Positions 31,891 through 41,679 of a DNA stretch of 60,465 nucleotides are shown piece after piece; the stretch's first letter is position 1, and the number at the start of each line of letters is the position of its first letter. The stretch is taken from the NCBI RefSeq assembly GCF_034366625.1, contig NZ_JAXMIH010000003.1, positions 1 to 60,465 of the forward strand. Direction: 5' to 3'. Below the pieces are notes generated by a model that worked only from the letters and a program-made list of their open reading frames with translations, did no database searches and was not told the origin of the DNA. The position numbers and the translations under genes are program-made. Origin of the DNA: Prosthecobacter sp. GTDB lineage: Bacteria; Verrucomicrobiota; Verrucomicrobiia; Verrucomicrobiales; Verrucomicrobiaceae.

Positions 31891-34644
31891 ATGTCCGAAA
31901 CTCCCGCGCCCAATCTCCGCCACCACGGCTTCCAGCTCCTCCAAGACGACCTGCATTTCCTCATGAATGCCTTCGCCGCCGTGCTGAAGCAGCTTGGCGA
32001 GCCGGAACTGGCCGCCTGCCTGCCTTGGATCGGCACGGGTGTGCCGCAAAAGACGAATCGCTCCCTGGGTCAGGCTTACTCCATCGCGTTTCAGCTTCTC
32101 AACGTCGTCGAGGAACGCGCCGCTTCGCAGATCCGCCGGCTGCGCGAGAAAAAACATGGACCCGAGGCCGAGAAGGGCCTGTGGGCGGACAACTTGAAGC
32201 AACTGCACACCCTCGGCCTCAATCAGGCCGACATCCTCGCGGCCCTCAAAGAGGTATGCGTCGAACCGGTGCTCACCGCGCACCCCACCGAGGCGAAACG
32301 TGAAACTGTGCGTGACCTGCACCGCGAGATCTACAGTCTCATGAACCGGCATGAGAACCCGGCCTACACGCCGCGTGAGCAGGCCCGCCTGCAAAAGCAG
32401 CTTCAGACCCAGCTCGAGAATCTCTGGCGCACCGGCGAGATCCACGTCACCCGCCCCAGCATCGAGGCTGAGCTGCAAAACGCGTTGCACTACCTGCGCG
32501 AGGTCTTTCCCGAGGCGCTCGCCCGTGCTCACGTGCATCTGCGCGAGGCCTGGCAGGCCGCAGGATACGATCCCGCACAAATCGACCAGCTCCCGCCGCT
32601 GCTGCGCTTCGGTTCATGGATTGGCGGCGACCGCGATGGGCACCCCTTCGTCACCGCCGATGTCACGCGCCACGCCTTGCAGGCCCTGCGCAAGAATGCA
32701 TTGCGCGTGCAACGCCGGGCGCTCGAATCCCTCGCGCATCATCTGACGCTCAGCTCGCTGTTTCAGACCACGCCGCACCGGCTCACGAATTTGATCCAAC
32801 TGCTCGCCGCGAAACTGCAAAACGAGCCGCAGATCGACACGGCCTATATTTTGGAGCGCAACAAGGAGGAGCCCTGGCGCGCCGCAGTTTACCTCATGCG
32901 GGCGAAAGTCCTCCTCGCCATCGAAAAACCCGCCTCGCCCGCCGCTTACAACCAGCCTGACGAACTCCGCGCCGATCTCGACGCGCTGTCGCAAACCCTG
33001 CTCGATGTGGGAGCCAAATCCGTCGTGGAAGAGCAGATCGTGCCGCTGCGCCGCAACCTCGCCGCCTTCGGTTTCCACTCCGCCGCGCTCGACGTCCGCC
33101 AGAACTCCGCCTTCCACGAGAAGGCGCTCGATCAACTGCTGCGTGCCGCCGGCTTGCTCGATGAAGGCTCCTTCATCGACTGGAGCATCGAGCAAAAACG
33201 CGCGCTGCTCGACCGTGAACTCGCCTCACCGCGTCCCTTCCTCTCCCCCGGCATCTCCGCCGGCCCTGAGGCCGACACGGTGCTCGATTGCTACCGCGTG
33301 CTGGCAGAACATCGCGACCAGTTTGGCAATGCCGGACTCGGCTCGCTCATCGTGTCGATGACACGCCGCGTCGAAGACCTACTCATCGTCTATCTCCTCG
33401 CCCGCGAGGCCGGACTCATGGCATGGTCCGCTGAAGGCCTCGTCTGCCCGCTGCCTGTCGTGCCGTTGTTTGAAACCATGGGCGACCTCGAAGCCGGTCC
33501 CGGCATCGTCGAGTCCTTCCTCGCGCATCCCGTCACGCGGCGCAGCCTCAACGCGCAAAGCAACGGCGGCACACCCGTGTTCCAGATGATGGTCGGCTAC
33601 TCCGACTCGAACAAGGACTGCGGCATCGTCGCCAGCCAGTGCGCTCTCCATCGTGCCCAGCGCGAGCTTTCGGCGACCATTCACAAGCACGGCGCGCGTC
33701 CCATCTTCTTCCATGGCCGTGGCGGCACCGTCGGACGCGGCGCAGGGCCCACGCATTGGTTCATGGAGGCACTGCCGCATGGCTCCCTCAGCGGTGGCAT
33801 GCGCATGACCGAGCAGGGCGAGACCATCGCGCAAAAATACGCGCACATCGGCTCCGCCGTGTACAACGCCGAGCTGCTCATCGCCTCCGCCACCGCTGCG
33901 ACAGCACGCCATCGCAGCACCGAATCCCGCGCGCATCCCGCACTCGAAGCGCTCTTTGACACACTCGCCTCCACCAGCCGCGATGCCTACCGCGCCTTCC
34001 TGCACGCGCCGGATTTCATGAAGTTCTACCGGCAGGCCACGCCGATCGATGCGCTGGAAAACTCACGCATCGGCTCACGCCCCGCCCGCCGCACCGGCCA
34101 GGCCTCACTCGATGATCTGCGTGCCATTCCCTGGGTCTTCTCGTGGACGCAATCACGCTTCTACCTCCCCGGCTGGTTCGGCGCTGGCAGCGCGCTGCAA
34201 AAACTCAAGACCGACGACCCGGCGGGCTACGCCACCCTCGCCGCCGCGCTCCCCGGCTCCGCCTTCCTGCGCTACGTGCTCACGAACATCGAAAGCTCCC
34301 TCGTCAGCGCCAACACCGACCTCATGCGTGCTTACGCTGATCTCGTGGAAGACACCGCTGTACGTGACCGCTTTCTTGGCACCATCCTCAGTGAATACGA
34401 AGCCACGCGCAGCAGCATCGACGACCTGTTCCAAGGCACCTTCGAAGAACGCCGCCCGCGTCTCGCCTACACCCTGAACATTCGCGAAGAACCTCTCAAA
34501 GTGCTGCACCATCAGCAGATCGCCCTGCTGCGCGACTGGCGTGCCCTCGCCGCCGCTGGCAAAACCGAAGCTGCCGATGCGATGGTCTCCGATTTGCTGA
34601 TCTCCATCAACGCCATCGCCTCTGGATTGCGGACGACGGGTTGA
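31891..34644 (+). CDS. ppc: Phosphoenolpyruvate carboxylase
   Basis: The 917-residue enzyme carboxylates PEP with bicarbonate to oxaloacetate, feeding the TCA cycle. Conserved blocks are complete: VLTAHPTE with catalytic His131, GGDRDGHPFVT, GYSDSNKDCG with Lys575, FFHGRGGTVGRG with Arg610 and Arg616, and a C-terminus SGLRTTG resembling the xNTG end of the family. The length is typical for bacterial PEPC. It is cytoplasmic and probably a tetramer under allosteric control. It is transcribed alone: the upstream gene is divergent and the next gene convergent with a 2-bp gap. The crossing inverted repeats at 31767-31839 lie in its leader and could affect expression. Confidence 0.95.
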   Translation: MSETPAPNLRHHGFQLLQDDLHFLMNAFAAVLKQLGEPELAACLPWIGTGVPQKTNRSLGQAYSIAFQLLNVVEERAASQIRRLREKKHGPEAEKGLWADNLKQLHTLGLNQADILAALKEVCVEPVLTAHPTEAKRETVRDLHREIYSLMNRHENPAYTPREQARLQKQLQTQLENLWRTGEIHVTRPSIEAELQNALHYLREVFPEALARAHVHLREAWQAAGYDPAQIDQLPPLLRFGSWIGGDRDGHPFVTADVTRHALQALRKNALRVQRRALESLAHHLTLSSLFQTTPHRLTNLIQLLAAKLQNEPQIDTAYILERNKEEPWRAAVYLMRAKVLLAIEKPASPAAYNQPDELRADLDALSQTLLDVGAKSVVEEQIVPLRRNLAAFGFHSAALDVRQNSAFHEKALDQLLRAAGLLDEGSFIDWSIEQKRALLDRELASPRPFLSPGISAGPEADTVLDCYRVLAEHRDQFGNAGLGSLIVSMTRRVEDLLIVYLLAREAGLMAWSAEGLVCPLPVVPLFETMGDLEAGPGIVESFLAHPVTRRSLNAQSNGGTPVFQMMVGYSDSNKDCGIVASQCALHRAQRELSATIHKHGARPIFFHGRGGTVGRGAGPTHWFMEALPHGSLSGGMRMTEQGETIAQKYAHIGSAVYNAELLIASATAATARHRSTESRAHPALEALFDTLASTSRDAYRAFLHAPDFMKFYRQATPIDALENSRIGSRPARRTGQASLDDLRAIPWVFSWTQSRFYLPGWFGAGSALQKLKTDDPAGYATLAAALPGSAFLRYVLTNIESSLVSANTDLMRAYADLVEDTAVRDRFLGTILSEYEATRSSIDDLFQGTFEERRPRLAYTLNIREEPLKVLHHQQIALLRDWRALAAAGKTEAADAMVSDLLISINAIASGLRTTG

Positions 34645-34646
34645 TC

Positions 34647-36044
34647 CTAACGAGTGGCGGACGGTGGAAGTTCATAGCGGTAGTACACCTCCAGCATCAG
34701 TGTGCAAAGCACGGTGCAGAACAGGTCGGAGTCGAACTTCGCCTTGCTGGCGGAGCGGTGGCTCCAGTGGCCGTCTAGTTGTTGGTTTTGCAGCAGTTCT
34801 TTTTGAAAGATGGCATTCCAACGCTCCCAGGCCGTCCCGCCGAAATTGAAGGCCGCCTGCGTGTTGTAGTACCAGGCATACACATCGGCCCCAGACCATC
34901 TCTTCTTCCCCTGGCCGCTGAGGATGAATTGCAACCCCTCAATGATCGCCATCCGGTGCTCCTGAGGATTGAACATTTGCAGTCCCAGAACACCGGCACC
35001 TGTCAGAGATTCCCTGTCCGCCGGCTCTTGGTAGCCAAAGCCTCCTCTCGGACCTCGCATGTGCAGCAAAAAGCGCTCGGTCTTGTGGATCTGCTGTTCC
35101 AGCGTCGGGAAATTCAGACGTGTCTGCCGCGCGGCTTTCAATGCCTGGTACTGCCACCCCGTGACCGACATGTCGCCATTGGGGCCGGGGCGGTAGTTGT
35201 ATAACCAGCCGCCCGCCTCCGTTTGCCCCTTGAGGATGATCCTCACCCCGCTGTCAAAGGCCTCGACCACCGGCCCTAGGTCCTTCTGGCCAAACCTCGC
35301 CATCGCATACACCTCACCCAGCGCATAGGTGGCGATCCCGTGCTCATAGCAGGCGCCGTTGGATCTTGGCACCGTTGCCAACAGCCCCTCGTTCTTTGCC
35401 GACACCTCCGTCAGGAAATGAACGCCCCGTGTCACCTCACGACCATATTTCGCCGAATCGACGGTATCCCCGTGTCCCAGAAAGCATAGCACTGCGAAGC
35501 CGGTCATCGCCACCTTGTAAGTCTTGCCCCAGGAGCCGTCCTCATTCTGCATGCGTCCCAGCCAGTCGAGTGCCCGCTGCACCGCATCCTCGGCCCCCGG
35601 CAATCCGCCTCTCTTCGTCAGCAGTTTCAAGCGATTGTCCACGTTGCCGCGGCTTCGCATCGCCAGCGGCACGCCCATGCCGCCACCGCCATTGAAGATC
35701 GGCTTCGCCTCCCCCAGCCTCATCGTTGGAGAGACGGTCATCGCCAGCCTGGGCAGCGTCATGGTGCCGTGGATTGACGAGTCCTGGATTTGAGGAGTCG
35801 GGGGCATCGCCAGCGCGTCGGCCGGCATGGGCTTTGACACATTCGGTGTCTGCGCAGGCGTCTCCGCCTGCGTGAACGCCAGGATTTCTGCCTGCGGCGC
35901 AGGTTCGCCGATTTCCACCACGATGACAAGCAAGCCCAGGAACAACAAATGCAGCATCACCGCCAGGCTCAGAGCCACCATGAAATAGCGCACCAAGTGG
36001 CGCGGCTGTGCTGTGACAGATGGGCATGAGGCAGAAGACTCCAT
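34647..36044 (-). CDS. Membrane-anchored alpha-toroid (squalene-cyclase/prenyltransferase-like) protein
   Basis: The 465-residue protein has one N-terminal transmembrane segment (YFMVALSLAVMLHLLFLGLL), a Pro/Thr-rich linker, then an alpha/alpha-toroid of the squalene-cyclase/prenyltransferase repeat type from about 160 on. Repeat-like motifs include ALDWLGRMQNEDGSWG, GQTEAGGWLYNY and QLDGHWSH. The catalytic DxDD of squalene-hopene cyclases is not evident, so cyclase activity is unlikely. Proteins of this form are frequent in Planctomycetes and Verrucomicrobia, with unknown role. The ATG at 36044 (MESSASC) was chosen because the membrane segment follows soon after. The N-terminal anchor suggests a periplasmic repeat domain. 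Confidence 0.8.
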   Translation of the reverse strand: MESSASCPSVTAQPRHLVRYFMVALSLAVMLHLLFLGLLVIVVEIGEPAPQAEILAFTQAETPAQTPNVSKPMPADALAMPPTPQIQDSSIHGTMTLPRLAMTVSPTMRLGEAKPIFNGGGGMGVPLAMRSRGNVDNRLKLLTKRGGLPGAEDAVQRALDWLGRMQNEDGSWGKTYKVAMTGFAVLCFLGHGDTVDSAKYGREVTRGVHFLTEVSAKNEGLLATVPRSNGACYEHGIATYALGEVYAMARFGQKDLGPVVEAFDSGVRIILKGQTEAGGWLYNYRPGPNGDMSVTGWQYQALKAARQTRLNFPTLEQQIHKTERFLLHMRGPRGGFGYQEPADRESLTGAGVLGLQMFNPQEHRMAIIEGLQFILSGQGKKRWSGADVYAWYYNTQAAFNFGGTAWERWNAIFQKELLQNQQLDGHWSHRSASKAKFDSDLFCTVLCTLMLEVYYRYELPPSATR

Positions 36045-36155
36045 GAAGGAGCGAAGCCTATGAACGCAGACCCGCAACCTGTCGAGCCCAATGAAATCAC
36101 AGCGGCATGTCAGAGCGCCGGTCTGTACAAGATCATCGCCTCAGGCATGGATGGA

Positions 36156-36989
36156 TCACACTCTCCCACGATACTCCCCTGGAGCCACGCCGACCCAGCG
36201 CTTGAACACACGCGAAAAAATCGCTGCGTTCGCATAGCCCACGTTCGCGGCGACGACTTCCAGCTTGTCGTTCTCCGTTTCCAGAAAGCGACGCGCCTGC
36301 TCCATACGCAGACACGTCAGATGCTGCATCGGGCTGCGGCCGAGTTCCTTCAAACACAAGCGGCGCAAGTGCTCGGGGCTGCAATGACTGCGATGCGCCA
36401 GCTCAACCAGGGTCCAGTCGCGCATCAAATCCTGCTCCACATCGGCCCACAGCTTCGCCACGCGAGGTTCCTGCCGCCACCATGGCTGAGCAATGCGGCG
36501 GATCGTCGCATGCAGCAGTTCCAGCCAGTGATGAATCAGTCGCGCCTCACGCTCGCCCTCCCATTCCGCCCGCAGACCGGTCATGATGCGCACGATCTCA
36601 TCCGCATGTGCCGTCGGCATCACCGGCGACGCCGCGCCGACCACCGGCGTCACAAAACTCGGCTCGTCGTAGCGCACCCACGCAAAACACCAGCGCTCGC
36701 GGCTCTTCGCATAAAACGCATTCAACACTCGCGGCGGAGCCAGACATACCATGCCCGGCTTCACCCGCTGCCAGCGTCCATCGAGCATGATCTCCCCTTC
36801 CCCGCTGACGCAGGCCAAAACAAAACTGCCCTCCGGCGTCATCCGCACGCGACGATACGGCGGCAGCGTCTCATCCATACCCAGTCGTGCGATGCGGTGC
36901 GTCGTCATCTCCACACACTCCCGCGCCTCCACCACCCAGCGCCGCGTGCGCGGGCCGTCGATGGTGGTTTCGTGGAGTTCGTCGTTCAT
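36156..36989 (-). CDS. AraC-family transcriptional regulator
   Basis: The 277-residue protein has an N-terminal cupin-like sensor domain (GEGEIMLDGRWQRVKPGMV) and a C-terminal AraC/XylS domain with two helix-turn-helix motifs: LVELAHRSHCSPEHLRRL and VVAANVGYANAAIFSRVFKRW, followed by GVAPGEYR. This is the standard layout of sugar-responsive activators. The ATG at 36989 was chosen; a GTG at 37031 in the same frame is possible. It is divergent from the DUF1080/haem protein gene that starts at 37102, and the shared 112-bp gap is the natural place for its binding site. Confidence 0.9.
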   Translation of the reverse strand: MNDELHETTIDGPRTRRWVVEARECVEMTTHRIARLGMDETLPPYRRVRMTPEGSFVLACVSGEGEIMLDGRWQRVKPGMVCLAPPRVLNAFYAKSRERWCFAWVRYDEPSFVTPVVGAASPVMPTAHADEIVRIMTGLRAEWEGEREARLIHHWLELLHATIRRIAQPWWRQEPRVAKLWADVEQDLMRDWTLVELAHRSHCSPEHLRRLCLKELGRSPMQHLTCLRMEQARRFLETENDKLEVVAANVGYANAAIFSRVFKRWVGVAPGEYRGRV

Positions 36990-37043
36990 GCAGGGCTCAT
37001 TTAATCGCGGTTCCTCAATGATGTCACGCACAGGTGCATTTCA

Positions 37044-37063
37044 GGCATGACAGCGTGCATGCC
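37044..37063. promoter_or_regulatory. Candidate operator between araC-type gene and DUF1080 gene
   Basis: GGCATG at 37044-37049 and CATGCC at 37058-37063 form an inverted repeat with an 8-bp spacer in the 112-bp divergent intergenic region, 38 bp before the start at 37102. AraC proteins more often bind direct repeats, so this is only a weak proposal. Confidence 0.22.
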
Positions 37064-37101
37064 ATCCTGCTAGCCTGCGTGCTCAACCTCGTATTCCCAC
37101 C

Positions 37102-40100
37102 ATGCGCCATCTACCACTCCTCGCATTCTTGCTCACCACATCGGCTTTCGCAGAGCCGGTTTCCTTGTTCGACGGCAAAACCCTCGACGGCTGGGACTTT
37201 GATCCCGCCATGTGGCGTGTCGAAGACGGAGTCATCACCGGCGGCTCCACGACGGAGAAGATCAAAAAGAACGACTTCATCAGCACCAAGAAGTCCTACC
37301 AGAACTTCGAGCTGAAGCTCAAAATCAAAGTCAGTGGCGATCCGAAGACTGGCATGCTGAACAGCGGCATCCAGATCCGCAGCGTCCGCGACGGCAGCGC
37401 CATGAGCGGCTACCAGGTGGACTGCGGCGCGGGCTGGTTCGGCAAAATCTACGACGAGCACCGCCGCAACAAGGTCATCTGGGCACCCACGCCCGAGCAG
37501 CAGGCCGCGCTCGACAAGGCCATCGATGTCTTTGGCTGGAACGAATACGTCATCCGCGCTGAAGGCCCGCGCATCCAGACCTGGATCAATGGCGTCCACT
37601 GCATGGACTACACCGAGACCGATCCCAACATCGCCCTCGACGGCCACATCGCCCCGCAGGTCCACAGCGGCGGCGTTTGTCTCGTGCAGGTCAAAGACGT
37701 GACCATTGAAGAACTGCCCGCCACGCCCGGTGCGCCCACTTGGAAAAGCATCGGCGGCCTCGAAGGCATGAAGGCCAAATTGCCGCCGAAGCCACAAGCC
37801 AATGCCACCGCACCGAAGCGCGACATCAGTTACAACAACGTCCAAGGCACTGCGCTCACCGCTCAGGAGCAACTCAAGAAGTTCCACCTGCCCGAAGGCT
37901 ACGAGATCGAGCTCGTCGTGCAGGAGAGCGAGGGCCTCGGCAAATTCGTCAGCGTTTACTTTGACCAGCGAGGGCGAATGTGGACGCAGACCGCGCTGGA
38001 GTATCCTGTCGATTCCAATGAGAACCCCGCCGCCGCCGAGGCGGTGTATGCGGGCAAAGGCAAGGACAAGGTGCTCGTCTATCCTCGGGAGTCTTTGAAC
38101 GGAAAGATTCCCGAGGGTGGACTCACCGACGCCACCGTCTTCGCCGACGGCCTCGCCATCCCGCTCGGCATCCTGCCCTGGGGCAATGGCGACACCTGCT
38201 ACGTCCAGCACGGCCACGACTTGAAGCTCTACAAAGACACGAACGGCGACGGCAAGGCGGACACCTTCGACGTCGTGCTCACCGGCTTCGGCGTGCAGGA
38301 CTCGCATCTCTTTCCGCATCAGTTCACGCGGGCACCCGGCGGCTGGATCTGGATGGCGCAGGGTCTTTTTAATAACAGCAAAGTCCACAAACCCGGCAGC
38401 GATGTCGTCGTCGATTGGCCCAAGTGCAGCATGGCCCGCATGAGACCCGACGGCAGCGAATTCGAGGTCATCAGCACCGGCCCGAACAACATCTGGGGGT
38501 TGGTGATCACCGGCGAAGGCGAGACCTTCATCCAGGAGGCCAACGACTACGGCTACCCCGTCATGCCCTTCCACGAATACGCCTACTACCCCGGCGGCAT
38601 GGAGGCGCTCAAAAAAAGTTACCAGCCCGATTTCCCGCCCATGACTGATGTCCGCATGGGCGGCACCGGTTTGAGCGGTCTCGCGCTCATCGAAAGCGGA
38701 CCGCTCTCGCCATCTGCAGTGCCTCAGAGTACTGTAGTCCCGGCCCACGTCATGGCCGTCGCCAATCCCATCATCTCGAAGATTCAAACCATCGCCATGC
38801 ATCGCGACGGCGCGTATTGGAAGCTCGCCCAGCTCCCCGACCTCATCACCTGCGACGATCCCTTCTTCCGCCCCGTCGCCCTCACCAACGGCCCCGACGG
38901 CTGCATCTACATCGTCGATTGGTACAACAAGATCATCTCCCACAACGAAGTGCCGCGTGCACATCCTGATCGCGACAAGACGCGGGGACGCATCTGGCGG
39001 GTGAAGCCTAAGGGCGCGAAGACCGAAGTGGCTGATTTCACCAAACTCAACGCCGACGAACTCATCGACATACTTGGCACGGAGCCCGCCGCGAAGGCAC
39101 ATCTCGCGTGGCAGACGTTGGCCGATCGTCCATCACTTGCCGAATGGGATGAGGCTTGGTCAGTTTATTTTCTCGATAAGCTGAAGAAAAAAGAACTTCA
39201 GCCTAAAAGCGACGTGTCGAAGCTCATTAGCCTTTTTCACTCGCAGGCCGCAGCTGCTTCAAAGCGCATTCAATCTCTCTGGGTGCTCCGGGAGGTTGGG
39301 CCGCATAATAAGGGTGCTTTTCCGTTGTTGGACCAACTTGAGCTTCATTCACCATCACGACTCCCGACCTGGCCAGAGACAAAATCTTCAAATTTAGATC
39401 GTGAGATCGTAAGTGCGTGTGAGGATCCCAATTGGACATCAGTGGAGACCTGCGCCGCCTTTGCCAAACTAGCCACATCCACCAGCAGCAGCACACGCTG
39501 CATGGTGATTCGTGCAGTCAGTCAACTGTTGCGCACAATTGAGAGTGGTGATTTTAGGGCTCAGAACGAGACATTAACATTCTTGTTGGCCTTCGCCAAA
39601 CCCAGCCTCCCAGGCCCCACGATCCAATCCTCACGCGCCCCGAAGCAAATCCCCGTGCGCGAGGCCTATGACCGCGAGTTCGAGCGCTTCCTCGTCCGCA
39701 TGTTCCTGGAGCGTCATCCCGAGGTCGTCGCGAAGTTCCTCGACTCCGAAGCCGCCGCGAAACTGCCCGTGGAGGCCCGTGTGCTCGCCTCGCTCGCGTT
39801 GGAGCCGAAGGCCAGCGCTTCCCGCGTCGCCAAACTGCTGCCGCAGCTCGACCGCGCCCCGAATGACGAGGAACTCCTCCGCCTCGCCCAGTTCCCCGCC
39901 GAAGCCGGTGTCGGCGAGGCTCTCCAAGCGCTGCTCACGAACGAAAAGTCCCGTGCCGCCGTCGCCGAGAAGCTTCTCGCCCAACGCACCAAACTCGATG
40001 CCGCCAAGATCGCTCCGCTGCTCACGGAGACGGCGAAAAGCATGATCGGGAGCGCGGACACTCCTGTCCGCAGCCTTGCGCTCCAGATCATCGGTGGGTT

Positions 40101-41589
40101 CCAGCTCACCGCGCTCGAAGGCAATCTCATCGCGATGCTCAAGCAGCCAGTCAGCGGAGCTAGCTCTGTCTCCATATCGGGGACTGGCGGCGCACGCGCG
40201 GTACTAGTCGCCCTCCGCGAACTCCGCAGCGGTGAGGCCGAACTCTTCGCCAGAATTGCGGAATCCGATCCCGATCAGCTCGTGCGTGAGGAAGCGGTGA
40301 CCACCCTCGCCGCCTCTCGCGCCCCCGATGCCGCCACGAAGCTTCTCGCGCTCTACCCGAACCTCCAGCCCACGCAGCGCCGCACCGCGCTGAACACTCT
40401 CTCCAGCACCAAAGCCGGTGCCAAGACCATCGTCACCGCCTTGCTCGACAAAACGCTGCCGCAGGCCGACCTCGACGGCCCCACCGTCGAACGACTCGCC
40501 ACCGTGCTCGGCGATGATCCTGCCATCACCAAACTCCAGCAGCAGCTCGGCGGCATCTTCCGCGAGGTCTTGTTGCTCGACGGCCAGGACACTGCGTGGG
40601 TCGATTCGAAGATCACACTCGATGGCCCCTTCACTGTCGAGGCCTGGGTGCGGCTCGCGCCCGGCATCAGCAATGAAGACAGCCTCCTCGGCGTGCGCGG
40701 CGGCGTGGACATGAATTTCTTCGGCGGCAAATTCCGCGTCTATGCCGGCTCTGAGTTGCACGACGTCTGCGTGGCCACCAAACCCATGACCCCCGATCTC
40801 TGGACCCACCTCGCCGTCACCCGCGATGCCCAAGGCATCATCCGCATCTACCAAAACGGCGAACTGGATGCCACGGGCAGCAAGCCTGCGCCCGCGAAGT
40901 GGGAAAACTGCAAAATCGGCTGGAGTGGTCCGAAGCAGGGCACGGAGGGAGCCATGATGGAGTTTCGGGTGTGGAAGACCGCCCGCAGCGCCACGGAGAT
41001 CCGCAGTGGCTTCGATAGGTCCTATGCGTCGCATGAGTCCCATAAGACCTATCTCAAAGTCGGGGAAAAACTCGGCCAAGGCGCCCGCATCGCCAAAACC
41101 ATCGATACCCCGCCGCTGCTTACCGAAGAGCAGGCGAAGGCCCTCGACGCCAAGTTCGCCAAATTCTCCGCCCTCGCGCCCAAAGGCAATGCCGCCAACG
41201 GCAAAGTCCTCAGCGCCCTCTGCATCGCCTGTCATCAGATCGGCAATGCGGGCGGACAAATCGGCCCGAACCTCTCCGGCGCAGGCGCGATGGGCCTGGA
41301 GGCCGTGTTGCGCAACATTTTGACGCCGAACGCGGCCATGGAGCCCGGCTACCGCATCTTCCGCGTCGAAATGAAGAATGGCGACCTCATCGACGCCTTC
41401 TTCGTCAGTGAAGACAAGCAGGCCACCATCATCCGCCAGCCCGGCCTTCCCGACCGCCGCGTCAACAAACCCGACATCCGCTCCACGAAGTTCATTCGTC
41501 GTTCGCTGATGCCTGAAGGACTGCTGGATACTTTGCATGACCAGCAGGTGGCCGATTTGCTCGCCTATCTGATGACGCTGAAGGGCTAG
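37102..41589 (+). CDS. DUF1080 / PVC-type haem-binding dehydrogenase-like fusion protein
   Basis: Secreted protein of 1495 residues (signal MRHLPLLAFLLTTSAFA). Regions in approximate order: DUF1080, the 3-keto-disaccharide hydrolase fold (20-205; SLFDGKTLDGWDFD); a six-bladed propeller resembling glucose/sorbosone dehydrogenases and typical of Planctomycetes-Verrucomicrobia membrane-bound dehydrogenases (267-634); a helical HEAT-like region (650-1150); a LamG/concanavalin-like domain (1163-1313); and a C-terminal cytochrome c-like haem region (1363-1493) with CIACH at 1374-1378. It probably oxidises or cleaves 3-keto sugars or related glycosides at the cell surface and passes electrons to the haem. 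The divergent AraC gene is a likely regulator. The stretch at about 39160-39600 uses more A and T than its neighbours. Confidence 0.88.
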   Translation: MRHLPLLAFLLTTSAFAEPVSLFDGKTLDGWDFDPAMWRVEDGVITGGSTTEKIKKNDFISTKKSYQNFELKLKIKVSGDPKTGMLNSGIQIRSVRDGSAMSGYQVDCGAGWFGKIYDEHRRNKVIWAPTPEQQAALDKAIDVFGWNEYVIRAEGPRIQTWINGVHCMDYTETDPNIALDGHIAPQVHSGGVCLVQVKDVTIEELPATPGAPTWKSIGGLEGMKAKLPPKPQANATAPKRDISYNNVQGTALTAQEQLKKFHLPEGYEIELVVQESEGLGKFVSVYFDQRGRMWTQTALEYPVDSNENPAAAEAVYAGKGKDKVLVYPRESLNGKIPEGGLTDATVFADGLAIPLGILPWGNGDTCYVQHGHDLKLYKDTNGDGKADTFDVVLTGFGVQDSHLFPHQFTRAPGGWIWMAQGLFNNSKVHKPGSDVVVDWPKCSMARMRPDGSEFEVISTGPNNIWGLVITGEGETFIQEANDYGYPVMPFHEYAYYPGGMEALKKSYQPDFPPMTDVRMGGTGLSGLALIESGPLSPSAVPQSTVVPAHVMAVANPIISKIQTIAMHRDGAYWKLAQLPDLITCDDPFFRPVALTNGPDGCIYIVDWYNKIISHNEVPRAHPDRDKTRGRIWRVKPKGAKTEVADFTKLNADELIDILGTEPAAKAHLAWQTLADRPSLAEWDEAWSVYFLDKLKKKELQPKSDVSKLISLFHSQAAAASKRIQSLWVLREVGPHNKGAFPLLDQLELHSPSRLPTWPETKSSNLDREIVSACEDPNWTSVETCAAFAKLATSTSSSTRCMVIRAVSQLLRTIESGDFRAQNETLTFLLAFAKPSLPGPTIQSSRAPKQIPVREAYDREFERFLVRMFLERHPEVVAKFLDSEAAAKLPVEARVLASLALEPKASASRVAKLLPQLDRAPNDEELLRLAQFPAEAGVGEALQALLTNEKSRAAVAEKLLAQRTKLDAAKIAPLLTETAKSMIGSADTPVRSLALQIIGGFQLTALEGNLIAMLKQPVSGASSVSISGTGGARAVLVALRELRSGEAELFARIAESDPDQLVREEAVTTLAASRAPDAATKLLALYPNLQPTQRRTALNTLSSTKAGAKTIVTALLDKTLPQADLDGPTVERLATVLGDDPAITKLQQQLGGIFREVLLLDGQDTAWVDSKITLDGPFTVEAWVRLAPGISNEDSLLGVRGGVDMNFFGGKFRVYAGSELHDVCVATKPMTPDLWTHLAVTRDAQGIIRIYQNGELDATGSKPAPAKWENCKIGWSGPKQGTEGAMMEFRVWKTARSATEIRSGFDRSYASHESHKTYLKVGEKLGQGARIAKTIDTPPLLTEEQAKALDAKFAKFSALAPKGNAANGKVLSALCIACHQIGNAGGQIGPNLSGAGAMGLEAVLRNILTPNAAMEPGYRIFRVEMKNGDLIDAFFVSEDKQATIIRQPGLPDRRVNKPDIRSTKFIRRSLMPEGLLDTLHDQQVADLLAYLMTLKG

Positions 41590-41679
41590 GAGTCGCAAAA
41601 CAGCTTCGAGTGACACACGAAGCCGAGGCGGCTGGTATTTGACATGCGGTCCCGGCAGTCGATAAGCCTTCCCCTTCCC

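Noticed and set aside
37111..39102. 663-codon minus-strand ORF
   Set aside because: Antisense shadow of the DUF1080 and propeller region; composition is that of reverse-strand GC-rich DNA.
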